From DASSHC01 sp035693105 (GTDB lineage: Bacteria > Chloroflexota > Chloroflexia > Thermomicrobiales > Thermomicrobiaceae): DNA of 17,465 nucleotides. The notes below the pieces were generated by a model. The model searched no databases. It was not told where the DNA came from and was given only the letters and a program-made list of their open reading frames with translations. Each line of letters begins with the position of its first letter. Position 1 is the stretch's first letter. The position numbers and the translations under genes were made by a program. Shown here in pieces: positions 1 to 6,924 of this stretch. The stretch covers positions 1 through 17,465 of the forward strand of contig DASSHC010000007.1 of the NCBI GenBank assembly GCA_035693105.1, written 5' to 3'.

Positions 1-85
1 CGCGCGCGTCGTGGGTCAGGCGAGGTGCCGGTGTACGTGCTTGGGTATAGCCACCGTATCCATCAGACTCTAGCCGGGGTCGGTC

Positions 86-1879
86 TTACTGCGCCGCGAT
101 CCCGGTGATGATGTCGCTGGAGTGCCACACGCGATCGAGGATCGTGCTGATCTCTTCTCCCTCGGCCAGGCGCGGCTGATAGTAGTTCTCGATCATGACC
201 GGCACGAAGCGCAGGCCCGCGAGGCGGGTGCCGCGGAAAACGAGGTGCATGATCAATCCCTGTTTCGTCTCCAGCGACCACTCTTGATCAAAGACGAAGT
301 TCCCCAACGAGTAGACGATCGGGCGGCCGTGGTAGGTCTCGACACCCTGCACCCAGTGCGGGTGCGAACCCACGACCATGTCGGCGCCGGCGTCGATGGC
401 CTGGTGCGCGATGGCGACCTGGTCGTCGGTCGGCGTCAAGGTGTACTCGATGCCCCAGTGAATGAAGGGGATGACGAGGTCGGCCGTGGGACGCACGGCC
501 TGGATATCGGCTACCAGGGTGTCGGCCAGCAGCGGCGATGTCCCGGCGCTATCGTCGCTGGCGCCGTAGGTGCCGCCGGTGATGCCGTCGAAGCCGAGCA
601 GGGCCAACTTGATCCCCTTCGCCTCCAGAATGACCGGCCGGCGGGCCTCATCGAGCTGCTCGCCGATACCGAAGTGGAGGATCTTGCGCGCGTCGAGCGC
701 GGCGAGGGTGTCGCGCATGCCGGCGGCGCCGAAGTTCATGCTGTGATTGTTGGCCTGGCTGACCGCGTCGACACCGGCCAGCACCAGGCCGTCTGCTCCC
801 GCCGTGCGTGTCATGAACGAGAAGGTGTAGGGGTCGGTGGGCGGAGTGATGGTGTCGGAGAGGGTGCACTCCAGGTCGAGAATGGTGAGATCGGCGCCCT
901 TCAGCTCGTCGGCCACCTTACGGAAGGGCGCGGCATAGTCGCCCAGGCGGCTGATGATCGTGTGCACCGTGCGGCCGAGGATGACGTCGCCGCTGAAGGT
1001 GACGGTCAGCGGCGTGGCGGCGGGCTGCGGCGTGTCGATCGTGGCCGCGCTCGCCTTCAGCCACGGCTGTAGCTCGCTCCAGAGTGGCCCGGAGCCTGTC
1101 GCGACGAGCGCCAGCGCGAGCGGCGCCTGCTCCGGCGTCACCTGAGTCAGGAGCCGCACACCGTCGATGGGCGGCGAGCCGGCCTGAAAATCAATGTCGT
1201 CGAGCGAAGCCAGCGCCAGCGCACCGGGGTGCTGGGGCAGGAGCGCCAGGAAGCCGGCGTAGTCGGGCACCAGGATCGTGGTCGCTGACGCATCGTCCAC
1301 CTGCAGGCCGCCGATCGCGACCGGCTGCACCGGAGTCGCCGCCGCCGCGCCGGCGTTTGCCCAGTCCGTGATGGCGCCGCCGAGCAGGTCATTGAGCTGC
1401 CGGCGCGTGAGCCCGGGCAGCCAGAGCCGGGGAGAGGTCACCGGCGCCAGCGGCTGCCGCGCCAGGACGATGGCATCCTGATTAGTGGCATCCATCCCGA
1501 CAGCCAGCATGATATCGGCGTCGGACTGTCCATCGGCCCGCAGCGGCACTGCACCGCCCGGCAGCGGCGCGGTTGCCAGGACTTGCAGCAGTTGCTCGGC
1601 TGCCTGGCGCAGGGGGCCAGTGGCGCGGGGATCGACCCAGACACGGATGACGCGCGGAGCCGGTGTCGCCGTTGGGGCCGGCGGGGCTGGACTGGGCGTC
1701 GGCGACGAGACGGGTAGTGGAGCCGCGGTGGCGACCGCCGCACGGGGCGTCGCCGTCGCAGTCGCCGCTGGCGACCGGGTCTCACCGATGGGCGGCGTCC
1801 GCGGCCCACGGCAGGCCCAACCGAGCAGAGCGGACACGGCGAGCAGCAAATGCCTTCGCGAAATTGGCAGGCGGTCCAT
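86..1879 (-). CDS. CapA-family metallophosphatase with N-terminal PstS-like domain, probable Tat lipoprotein
   Basis: The protein has 597 residues. The start is the ATG at 1879, preceded by GGAG at good spacing; the frame stays open upstream to 2065, but that part lacks a ribosome site and overlaps the promoter. Residues 7-23 read SRRHLLLAVSALLGWAC, a twin-arginine-like signal ending in Cys23, with a non-canonical lipobox (Trp at -2). A Pro/Thr/Ala linker fills about 30-76. Residues 77-280 resemble a phosphate-type periplasmic binding domain (LTRRQLNDLLGGAITDW, 157-173). Residues 291-570 are a CapA/PgsA calcineurin-like phosphoesterase: SGDVILGR (296-303), LDLECTL (334-340), QANNHSMNFG (375-384), IHWGIEY (473-479), GSHPHW (504-509). 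CapA proteins are linked to poly-gamma-glutamate or capsule synthesis; the substrate here is unknown. The fold assignment is firm, the binding-domain call is moderate. Confidence 0.88.
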   Translation of the reverse strand: MDRLPISRRHLLLAVSALLGWACRGPRTPPIGETRSPAATATATPRAAVATAAPLPVSSPTPSPAPPAPTATPAPRVIRVWVDPRATGPLRQAAEQLLQVLATAPLPGGAVPLRADGQSDADIMLAVGMDATNQDAIVLARQPLAPVTSPRLWLPGLTRRQLNDLLGGAITDWANAGAAAATPVQPVAIGGLQVDDASATTILVPDYAGFLALLPQHPGALALASLDDIDFQAGSPPIDGVRLLTQVTPEQAPLALALVATGSGPLWSELQPWLKASAATIDTPQPAATPLTVTFSGDVILGRTVHTIISRLGDYAAPFRKVADELKGADLTILDLECTLSDTITPPTDPYTFSFMTRTAGADGLVLAGVDAVSQANNHSMNFGAAGMRDTLAALDARKILHFGIGEQLDEARRPVILEAKGIKLALLGFDGITGGTYGASDDSAGTSPLLADTLVADIQAVRPTADLVIPFIHWGIEYTLTPTDDQVAIAHQAIDAGADMVVGSHPHWVQGVETYHGRPIVYSLGNFVFDQEWSLETKQGLIMHLVFRGTRLAGLRFVPVMIENYYQPRLAEGEEISTILDRVWHSSDIITGIAAQ

Positions 1880-1904
1880 CTTGACTCCGTTCGCGTGCGG
1901 GTAG

Positions 1905-1933
1905 ATGATAGCCCTCGGGATTACGACCGACAA
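1905..1933 (-). promoter_or_regulatory. Sigma70-type promoter for the CapA-family gene
   Basis: On the minus strand TTGTCG (1933-1928) and TATCAT (1910-1905) are separated by exactly 17 bases. Transcription would begin near 1898 and leave a leader of about 19 bases that contains the GGAG ribosome site before the ATG at 1879. It lies in the 121-base divergent gap, so it could interact with expression of the deacetylase gene on the other side. Confidence 0.55.
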
Positions 1934-2000
1934 GTGGAATCGCGCCGCGTGCGTGCCGGTGCGCGTGATGCCGTGCGCCTCGATGAAAGTGGGATGACTG

Positions 2001-3392
2001 GTGGAACGCCAGGAGGGTTGTCGCTGTGTCAAATTGCGGTCCGGACACCGGTTTCGGCTGCTCATTGGACCGCTGCTGGCGCTGGCGCTGCTATTCGCGC
2101 CCAGCCTGACAACCCACTCGTCGGCTGCGGCGCTGCCAAGCCAGGTCTACTTCCCCGTCACCGGCCACCACGTGGCCGATCAAATGCTGACCTACTGGCG
2201 CACGCAGGGTGAGTTGCCGATTTTCGGCTATCCGCTGACCGAGCCGATTCAGCGCGATGGCCTGACCGTGCAGTATTTCGAGCGGGCACGTCTCGAGCTG
2301 CATCCGGAGCTGGCAGGCACGCCGTATGGAGTGGAACTGACGCTGCTGGGCGATCAGGCCGTGGCCGGGCGCAAGGAAGCGGCCTTTCAGCGCGCGGGCG
2401 GCAATGGAGCCAACGACTCGAAGGATCGCGTCTACTTCTCGACGACCGGGCACTACCTGGCCTACGGTTTCAAGTCGTTCTGGCAAGCCAACGGCGGTCT
2501 CGCCATCTTCGGCTACCCGATCTCCGAGGAGTTCTCCGAGAAGAACCCGGATAACGGGCAGATTTACACGGTGCAGTACTTCGAGCGGGCCCGCTTCGAG
2601 TACCACCCTGAGTTCAAGGGCACACCGTACGAGGTGGAGTTGGGCCGGCTCGGGGCGGCGGCAGCCGCGCGTGACGAGGTGCCGGTCGCGGCAGTGCCGC
2701 GCCAGGACGGCGTGCCGGACTACGACCCCGCGCTGTTCGCGCCGCACCCGCAGTCGATCCACATCCCGGTGCTGATGTATCACCAGATTGGTCCGAACGC
2801 CGCGCGCTACGTGACCCCGCTCTGGCTCTTCGATCAGGAGATGGACTGGCTGAAGGACAACGGCTACCACACTGTCACCGTGGCACAACTGTACGACTAT
2901 GTCCTCACCGGCGGCACGCTGCCAGCGAAGCCGGTGGTCATTACCTTCGACGATGGGACGGCGGGCCAGTGGGACGCCGCCGCGGCGCTCGATCAACGCG
3001 GCATGCATGGCGTCTTCTTTATCCCCACCGGATTCTCAGCGCTCTCGCCCGATCAACTGCGCTCGCTGAACGCCCGCGGTCATGAGATTGAGTCGCACAC
3101 CGTGACGCATCCGTTTCTCACCCAGGTCTCTGACAGTCAGTTGAATTACGAGATGGTGCAGAGCAAGAGCTGGCTCGGTTCAGTGCTCGGCAAGCCGGTC
3201 CACTACGTGGCCTATCCCTATGGGGACTACAACAACCAGGTGATCGACGCCGCGGCCAACGCGGGCTACAGCGGCGCGCTGGCGGCCTGGGGCGGGCAGG
3301 ACTGGACGCCGGCCAAGCGCTGGCAGGAGCCGCGCGTCGAGGTCTCGGGGCTGTTGTCGATCTCCGATTTCGCTGGCCTGGTGCGAGGATAG
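2001..3392 (+). CDS. Secreted polysaccharide deacetylase (CE4/NodB) with two N-terminal sequence repeats
   Basis: The protein has 463 residues. A basic N-terminus and hydrophobic segment (about 19-44) form a signal peptide, so it is exported. Two related units follow: 49-117 (VYFPVTGHH ... YFERARLELHPE ... GTPYGVEL) and 144-218 (VYFSTTGHY ... YFERARFEYHPE ... GTPYEVEL), joined by a short linker. The deacetylase domain (255-463) keeps CE4 motif 1 TFDDG (315-319), motif 2 HTVTHP (366-371, metal histidines 366 and 370) and motif 3 AYPYGDYN (404-411). CE4 enzymes remove acetyl groups from peptidoglycan or other glycans. The repeats probably bind wall or polymer (inference). The start is uncertain: GTG 2001 is the first in-frame start, yet the strong AGGAGGG at 2011-2017 lies downstream of it and suits no in-frame start except a distant TTG at 2034. 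Confidence 0.9.
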   Translation: MERQEGCRCVKLRSGHRFRLLIGPLLALALLFAPSLTTHSSAAALPSQVYFPVTGHHVADQMLTYWRTQGELPIFGYPLTEPIQRDGLTVQYFERARLELHPELAGTPYGVELTLLGDQAVAGRKEAAFQRAGGNGANDSKDRVYFSTTGHYLAYGFKSFWQANGGLAIFGYPISEEFSEKNPDNGQIYTVQYFERARFEYHPEFKGTPYEVELGRLGAAAAARDEVPVAAVPRQDGVPDYDPALFAPHPQSIHIPVLMYHQIGPNAARYVTPLWLFDQEMDWLKDNGYHTVTVAQLYDYVLTGGTLPAKPVVITFDDGTAGQWDAAAALDQRGMHGVFFIPTGFSALSPDQLRSLNARGHEIESHTVTHPFLTQVSDSQLNYEMVQSKSWLGSVLGKPVHYVAYPYGDYNNQVIDAAANAGYSGALAAWGGQDWTPAKRWQEPRVEVSGLLSISDFAGLVRG

Positions 3393-3435
3393 AGAAGGTG
3401 ATCGGCTCGTCTGCGAGATTGGCTTGAGGCGACGA

Positions 3436-3457
3436 GGGCAGACACGGAGTTCTGCCC
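3436..3457. terminator. Hairpin between convergent genes
   Basis: GGGCAGA (3436-3442) pairs perfectly with TCTGCCC (3451-3457) across an 8-base loop. It sits in the 123-base gap between the deacetylase (plus) and the metallo-beta-lactamase-fold gene (minus), where a shared terminator is expected. No U-tract follows on either strand, so termination is an inference from position. Confidence 0.35.
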
Positions 3458-3515
3458 CGACCGTATGCGCGTGATTCTCCGATCTTGACGTATGGGCCGT
3501 TAGCAACTGCCTGCT

Positions 3516-4181
3516 TCAGCTCGATTGGGGCGCTTGTCCCGAGGCCGAGGTGGGAATCCAGACGCGGACCTGATCGGGGACCAAGTCGGCGAAGCGCTGG
3601 GCGTCCTCGACCGTGCCCGCGGCCAGCCCGTAGTGGACCGGGACGGCGATGCTGGGCTGGACCAGGCGCGCCGCCTCGGCGGCTTCGTCGGGCGTCATGA
3701 CGTAGTGGCCGCCGACCGGCAGGAAGGCGTAGTCCACCGGCCCGATGCCGGCCATCTCCGGCACCACATCGGTGTCGCCGGCAAAGTAGAAGCTGTGCTC
3801 GGCCAGGTCGAGCAGCAGGCCAAGCCCGCCGTTCGCTTTGGGATGGGTCGGCTCGCCCGAGGGGCGCAGCTTGCTGACGGTGTAGGCCGGAATGGTGCGG
3901 ACGCGCAGGCCGCCGAACTCGGCGCTCTGGCCAGGCTCGAGCACCTCGACCGGCTCCTCCAGTTGCTCGGCGGCCAGACGACTGGCGAAGACCTTTGTGG
4001 CCGGCGTGCGGATCTGGGCGAGGTCGTCCGGCGAGAGGTGATCGCCGTGCTCGTGGCTGATCAAGATCACGTCCGCCGGGGGTTGGTTGGCCGGTAGGTG
4101 GTACGGGTCGACGTAGACGCGCAGCCCGCCGGCGTCGATACGGACGGCGGATTGCGCATACCAGGTGACCTCAGGCTCCAC
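3516..4181 (-). CDS. Metallo-beta-lactamase-fold hydrolase (UlaG/UPF0173-like)
   Basis: The protein has 221 residues from GTG 4181. The frame is open to 4208, but GAGGAGG at about 4188-4194 sits six bases before this GTG and decides the start. The fold shows the metal motif HEHGDH (43-48), GDTD (135-138), GGHYVMTPDEAA (157-168) and VPVHYG (181-186), with a further His113. The order and length match small UlaG/UPF0173-type metal-dependent hydrolases, which use two metals; the substrate cannot be read from sequence. No signal peptide is seen, so it is cytoplasmic. It overlaps the end of the creatininase-family gene by 11 bases and its ribosome site lies inside that gene, so the two are translationally coupled and perhaps act on related compounds. 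Confidence 0.85.
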   Translation of the reverse strand: MEPEVTWYAQSAVRIDAGGLRVYVDPYHLPANQPPADVILISHEHGDHLSPDDLAQIRTPATKVFASRLAAEQLEEPVEVLEPGQSAEFGGLRVRTIPAYTVSKLRPSGEPTHPKANGGLGLLLDLAEHSFYFAGDTDVVPEMAGIGPVDYAFLPVGGHYVMTPDEAAEAARLVQPSIAVPVHYGLAAGTVEDAQRFADLVPDQVRVWIPTSASGQAPQSS

Positions 4182-4959
4182 GCGAATCCTCCTCATCGAC
4201 GGCTTCACGCACCAGCTCGGCGATCATCGCGCCGAGCGCTTCCAGGAGCTGCTCGCCTTCTTCTACCGTGGCGAGCGCCGGATTGCCGAAGTAGCCGAGC
4301 GTGCCTCCGGCCTCGCTGAAGGTGCGGGCGCCGGCCGCGAGCCGGGCCGGCAGGTCGATCCAGACGGGCGAGAGCCCTTCCAGGGCTGCATGGCGCACGC
4401 TGTCCGGCTTTGCCCTGAGGATCAGCGATGTCTCGTAGCTGCCGGCGTGACGCGCGCCGCGGCGGAATTCCTCGCTGAGCCGGGCCGCCCAGCGTGGCTC
4501 GCGCTTGTCGAAGACAACGACCGGGACGCCGGTGGCGTTGGTCGCGCGTGACGCCGCGGCAGCCAATGTGGTGACGTGGGCCGGCTCCAGGTGGGCGTTG
4601 CAGAGGGCGATGACACGGTAACCCTGCGGCGCGAGATTGGTGAGCAGCGAGACCAGGTAGGCTTCCAGGGCGGCCGGATCGACCGGCGAAGTGCCGGGGA
4701 AGCACGTACCGACGAAGCTGACACCGAAGGAGAGCGGCGGCAACAGCAGCGTGGGGAGGCCGGCTTCGGCCAGCCGCTCACCGGCGCGGCGGGCCATCGC
4801 CTGGGCGATCAGCACGTCGGTCTCCAGCGCCAGGTGCGGGCCGTGGGCCTCGATCGCGCCAGCCGGCAGGAGGCCGACCGGGCGCCGGGCGAGAACCTCG
4901 GCGGCATCCTGCCAGGTCAGCCGGCCCAATTCGTGGAGATTGTCGTGCTCCCGCGGCAT
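4171..4959 (-). CDS. Creatininase-family amidohydrolase
   Basis: The protein has 262 residues. The ATG at 4959 is preceded by AGGAGGT at ideal spacing. Metal-ligand positions of the creatininase family are visible: AIEAHG with Glu37 and His39, ETD with Asp48, NAHLEPAH with His123 and Glu125, and HAGSYETS (171-178) with Glu176. The spacing closely follows creatininase itself as I recall it (Glu34, His36, Asp45, His120, Glu122). The family hydrolyses cyclic or linear amides (creatinine, formamido-pyrimidine compounds, mycofactocin precursor peptide). The usual NGHGGN segment is here CNAHLEPAH, closer to creatininase than to the mycofactocin branch, and no mycofactocin genes are present. The true substrate is unknown. 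It leads a two-gene minus operon with the hydrolase that follows. Confidence 0.85.
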   Translation of the reverse strand: MPREHDNLHELGRLTWQDAAEVLARRPVGLLPAGAIEAHGPHLALETDVLIAQAMARRAGERLAEAGLPTLLLPPLSFGVSFVGTCFPGTSPVDPAALEAYLVSLLTNLAPQGYRVIALCNAHLEPAHVTTLAAAASRATNATGVPVVVFDKREPRWAARLSEEFRRGARHAGSYETSLILRAKPDSVRHAALEGLSPVWIDLPARLAAGARTFSEAGGTLGYFGNPALATVEEGEQLLEALGAMIAELVREAVDEEDSRGA

Positions 4960-5028
4960 CGCACCTCCTGGGCTTCCGGAGCGCCGCGGCGGGTCGCGCC
5001 CGCGCGACGGCTTTTCGCGAAATCAGTA

Positions 5029-5037
5029 TGCTATAGT
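5029..5037 (+). promoter_or_regulatory. Extended -10 promoter element upstream of darA
   Basis: TGCTATAGT is a TGn-extended -10 with hexamer TATAGT at 5032-5037. A weak candidate -35 (GGCTTT, 5009-5014) lies 17 bases upstream. Transcription would start near 5044, about 50 bases before the darA ATG. The same TGC-TA architecture recurs at several other gene starts in the window. Confidence 0.45.
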
Positions 5038-5093
5038 CGTACGGATACCGCAGCCCGATGGCCGCATTGGACGCGCTCGAAGGAGATCGGCAG

Positions 5094-5420
5094 ATGAAAC
5101 TGGTGTTCGCGGTCGTCCAGGACTACGACGCCACCCAGCTCCTCGAGGTCATCACCAAGGCGGGTTTCCGTGCCACGCAGATCGCCAGCACCGGCGGCTT
5201 TCTCCGGGTGGGCAACACGACGCTGATGATCGGCGTTGAAGACTATCAGGTCAACAAGGTGATCCGCCTGATCGAGATGAATGGCCGTGAACGGACCGAG
5301 ACCGTGCAGCCCGAGATCATCGGTGACATCCATGACTGGTATCCGCCCGACCTGGTTGAGGTCGTCGTTGGCGGCGCCACCACCTTCGTGGTCAACGTCC
5401 AGCGCTTCGAACGAATCTAG
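5094..5420 (+). CDS. darA: Cyclic-di-AMP receptor, PII-like (DarA/PstA, DUF970)
   Basis: The protein has 108 residues. The ATG at 5094 follows AAGGAGAT at good spacing; the in-frame ATG at 5058 has no such site. The family signatures are clear: MKLVFAVVQDYD at the N-terminus, ASTGGFLRVGNTTLMIG (about 31-47), VEVVVGGATTFVV near the C-terminus, and the usual full length of about 109. DarA is a cytoplasmic trimer that binds c-di-AMP, a second messenger for potassium, osmotic and wall homeostasis; its downstream partners are poorly known. No diadenylate cyclase or phosphodiesterase gene is visible in this window. In Firmicutes darA often lies beside tmk and holB; that context is absent here. Confidence 0.93.
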   Translation: MKLVFAVVQDYDATQLLEVITKAGFRATQIASTGGFLRVGNTTLMIGVEDYQVNKVIRLIEMNGRERTETVQPEIIGDIHDWYPPDLVEVVVGGATTFVVNVQRFERI

Positions 5421-5428
5421 GTTCCATC

Positions 5429-5689
5429 ATGCTCCGCACCATCGTCCGCCACGCGCGCCGGTCATTCTGCAACTACTACGCGGCGCTGACCATCAGCGCG
5501 GGAATCGTCGGTCAGCCGCCGATGGCTGCGCAAGGCGACCGGGGCAGCCAGATCGTGCGGGTTCAAGCGGGCGAGTTGATCGGCGGCCGCTGGCATCCCG
5601 GAGAACTTGTCGCCGCCGGCCGCGGCGGGGTGATCGTAGTCGATCTCGCGGACGCCAGGGGGCAAAAGAGCGCGGTGCTGCCGAACTGA
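5429..5689 (+). CDS. Hypothetical small protein downstream of darA
   Basis: I do not recognise this 86-residue protein. It begins eight bases after the darA stop, on the same strand, and ends 12 bases before a strong hairpin, so it would complete a two-gene operon. Codon third positions are mostly G or C, as in the neighbours, which supports coding. A weak AGG precedes the ATG at 5429; the ribosome site is poor. The N-terminus is basic with a short apolar stretch (about 17-28), followed by a glycine/valine-rich part (GELIGGRWHPGELVAAG, then GVIVVDLAD). No cysteine cluster or known motif is seen. It may be a spurious or decayed frame. Confidence 0.45.
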   Translation: MLRTIVRHARRSFCNYYAALTISAGIVGQPPMAAQGDRGSQIVRVQAGELIGGRWHPGELVAAGRGGVIVVDLADARGQKSAVLPN

Positions 5690-5701
5690 GAGCTGAACGT
5701 G

Positions 5702-5734
5702 GACGTGCCGGCCGTCAACGACGGCCGGCACGTC
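5702..5734. terminator. 15-bp perfect hairpin, bidirectional terminator
   Basis: Bases 5702-5716 pair perfectly with 5720-5734 around a three-base AAC loop. The element lies between the plus-strand darA operon and the minus-strand SWIM gene. A short U-containing tail (TGTCTG) follows on the plus strand. Position and strength support termination of both convergent units. Confidence 0.7.
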
Positions 5735-5740
5735 TGTCTG

Positions 5741-6004
5741 CTAGACCAGACTGAGGGTCGAGGTGGCTTCCGACGGCGCGATCGTGCCGAGTAACCGCTC
5801 CAAGGCCATGATGTGGCTGCACGTGCCGTTGTGGAGCGCGGAGTAGGAGTGGCAGGAGCAGGTCCAATGTCCGTCACTGAAGCCGACCTGATAGATGTCG
5901 TGGTCGCCGCGGAACTGCACCTGGATCCGATCGATCTGGGCGCGATCGGGTTCCTCGGCGTAGCGCCGCGCCTTCTCGATCTTGCTGATCATGCTGGAGT
6001 TCAC
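5741..6004 (-). CDS. Small SWIM zinc-finger protein
   Basis: The protein has 87 residues. GTG 6004 is preceded by AAGGAG at suitable spacing; an ATG four codons later lacks its own site. A SWIM zinc finger, pattern CxC-x10-CxH, is complete: Cys49, Cys51, Cys62, His64 within HWTCSCHSYSALHNGTCSH. SWIM domains bind zinc and are thought to bind DNA or protein. They are usually part of larger SNF2 helicases or transposases, so a nearly solo domain is notable. Residues 1-45 contain a charged segment and a beta-type stretch (IQVQFRGDHDIYQVGFSDG), as in other SWIM proteins. A promoter, structured leader and terminator hairpin lie upstream, hinting at controlled readthrough. Confidence 0.85.
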   Translation of the reverse strand: MNSSMISKIEKARRYAEEPDRAQIDRIQVQFRGDHDIYQVGFSDGHWTCSCHSYSALHNGTCSHIMALERLLGTIAPSEATSTLSLV

Positions 6005-6092
6005 CAGGGCCTCTCCTTCTGGCCGGCCGCACGGCGCGCGTACGACTGACCCTAGCTACAAGCACCCGTTGCCGACTCCGAACAACAACAAT

Positions 6093-6124
6093 AAAAAAGC
6101 ACCCGAACACTGCTGCCGGGTGCT
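6093..6124 (-). terminator. Intrinsic (Rho-independent) terminator
   Basis: Read on the minus strand, AGCACCCG (6124-6117) pairs with CGGGTGCT (6105-6098) around an 11-base loop. A run of U begins at the end of the stem (6098-6093, then ATT). This is the most canonical terminator in the window. It lies upstream of the SWIM gene, not after a recognised gene. Confidence 0.85.
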
Positions 6125-6195
6125 ACGACCTCTCACGGTTCTTGATTGGACGACCATTCATGGCGGTGTCGTCCCCTTCGCTCACAACCATCGCT
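6093..6195 (-). ncRNA. Candidate small RNA or attenuator leader upstream of the SWIM gene
   Basis: A consensus promoter (6202-6229) would start a transcript near 6195 that ends at an intrinsic terminator, giving about 103 bases. Inside it GGACGAC and GTCGTCC (outer limits about 6151-6176) form a 7-bp hairpin around 13 bases. A second GTCGT lies just 5' of the terminator stem and could pair alternatively with ACGAC. Short reading frames exist (a 12-codon frame from ATG 6161 to the TAG at 6123-6125, overlapping the terminator stem), so a leader peptide is possible. I match it to no known RNA family. It could be a free small RNA or an attenuator for the SWIM gene, which begins 89 bases beyond the terminator. 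Confidence 0.5.
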
Positions 6196-6201
6196 GCCTT
6201 G

Positions 6202-6229
6202 ATTATAGACGCTCGGCGGAGTCTGTCAA
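6202..6229 (-). promoter_or_regulatory. Full-consensus sigma70 promoter
   Basis: The minus strand reads TTGACA (6229-6224), 16 bases, TATAAT (6207-6202). Both hexamers are perfect consensus, the only such case in this GC-rich window. The expected start is near 6195. It points toward the candidate RNA and the SWIM gene and is divergent from mobA. Confidence 0.75.
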
Positions 6230-6261
6230 ACGCGGAGTACAATCCGGCTATAAGGCTGAGG

Positions 6262-6924
6262 ATGGGCGGAGAAGTGCGTAGGTACAGCGGTCCCCTCTTG
6301 AGCGCGGCGATCCTGGCCGGCGGGCGGAGCCGGCGTATGGGGCACGACAAGGCGCTGCTGGAGATTGCCGGCCGGCCGATGCTGGAGCTGGTCGCCGAGC
6401 GCGCTGCCGCGGTCGCCGACGAGCTGTTCATCGTCGCATCCGGCCGGCCGGAGTACGCACGGTTTGGCTTTCCGGTGGTGGAAGACCGCTTCCCCGGCCT
6501 GGGTTCGCTCGGGGGGATCTACACGGCGCTGGTAGCGGCGGCGCACCCCTACTGCCTGGTGGTCGGCTGCGACATGCCGCTGCTGCATCCCGCGCTGCTG
6601 CGCTATCTGGCGGAGCAGACGCACGACTACGACGCGCTGGTGCCGGCCCTGGCAGCCGAGCGCAGCGATCAGGGCGGCGAGGAGACACTGGAAGCCCTGC
6701 ACGCGATCTATTCGCGAGCCGCCGCGCCGGTTCTGGAGGCGCGTCTGAGAGCGGGACAACTCAAGATCGCCGACGCGCTGGCGGGACTGCGCCTGCGCCG
6801 CGTTGACGAGGCGACGATCCGCCGCTTCGACCCGCAGTTACGCTCGTTCCTCAATGTCAACACGCCGGATCAAGTTGACATGGTGATCGGGCTGCTGGAG
6901 CACGAGCGGGCGGCTCGCCCGTGA
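6262..6924 (+). CDS. mobA: Molybdenum cofactor guanylyltransferase
   Basis: The protein has 220 residues. MobA transfers GMP from GTP to molybdopterin to make the guanine dinucleotide cofactor of DMSO-reductase-family enzymes; it is cytoplasmic. The nucleotidyltransferase signature LAGGRSRRMGHDK (18-30) is intact, with VVGCDMPLL (100-108, metal Asp104) and the C-terminal LNVNTPDQ (197-204). Length fits the family. ATG 6262 is chosen because the frame upstream runs over the divergent promoter region; GTG 6274 is a possible alternative and no strong ribosome site separates them. Its stop overlaps the next gene by four bases. No other molybdenum cofactor genes are in the window. The general NTP-transferase family also includes MocA-like enzymes, but the motifs favour MobA. 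Confidence 0.88.
   Translation: MGGEVRRYSGPLLSAAILAGGRSRRMGHDKALLEIAGRPMLELVAERAAAVADELFIVASGRPEYARFGFPVVEDRFPGLGSLGGIYTALVAAAHPYCLVVGCDMPLLHPALLRYLAEQTHDYDALVPALAAERSDQGGEETLEALHAIYSRAAAPVLEARLRAGQLKIADALAGLRLRRVDEATIRRFDPQLRSFLNVNTPDQVDMVIGLLEHERAARP

Noticed and set aside
1..85. Possible partial gene at the left edge
   Set aside because: Frames are short on both strands and show no recognisable product; it is left as intergenic.
6060..6068. Second copy of AAGCACCCG as an antiterminator arm for the SWIM leader
   Set aside because: On the minus strand it is transcribed after the terminator at 6093-6124, so it cannot take part in the decision to terminate; it may only affect folding of readthrough RNA.
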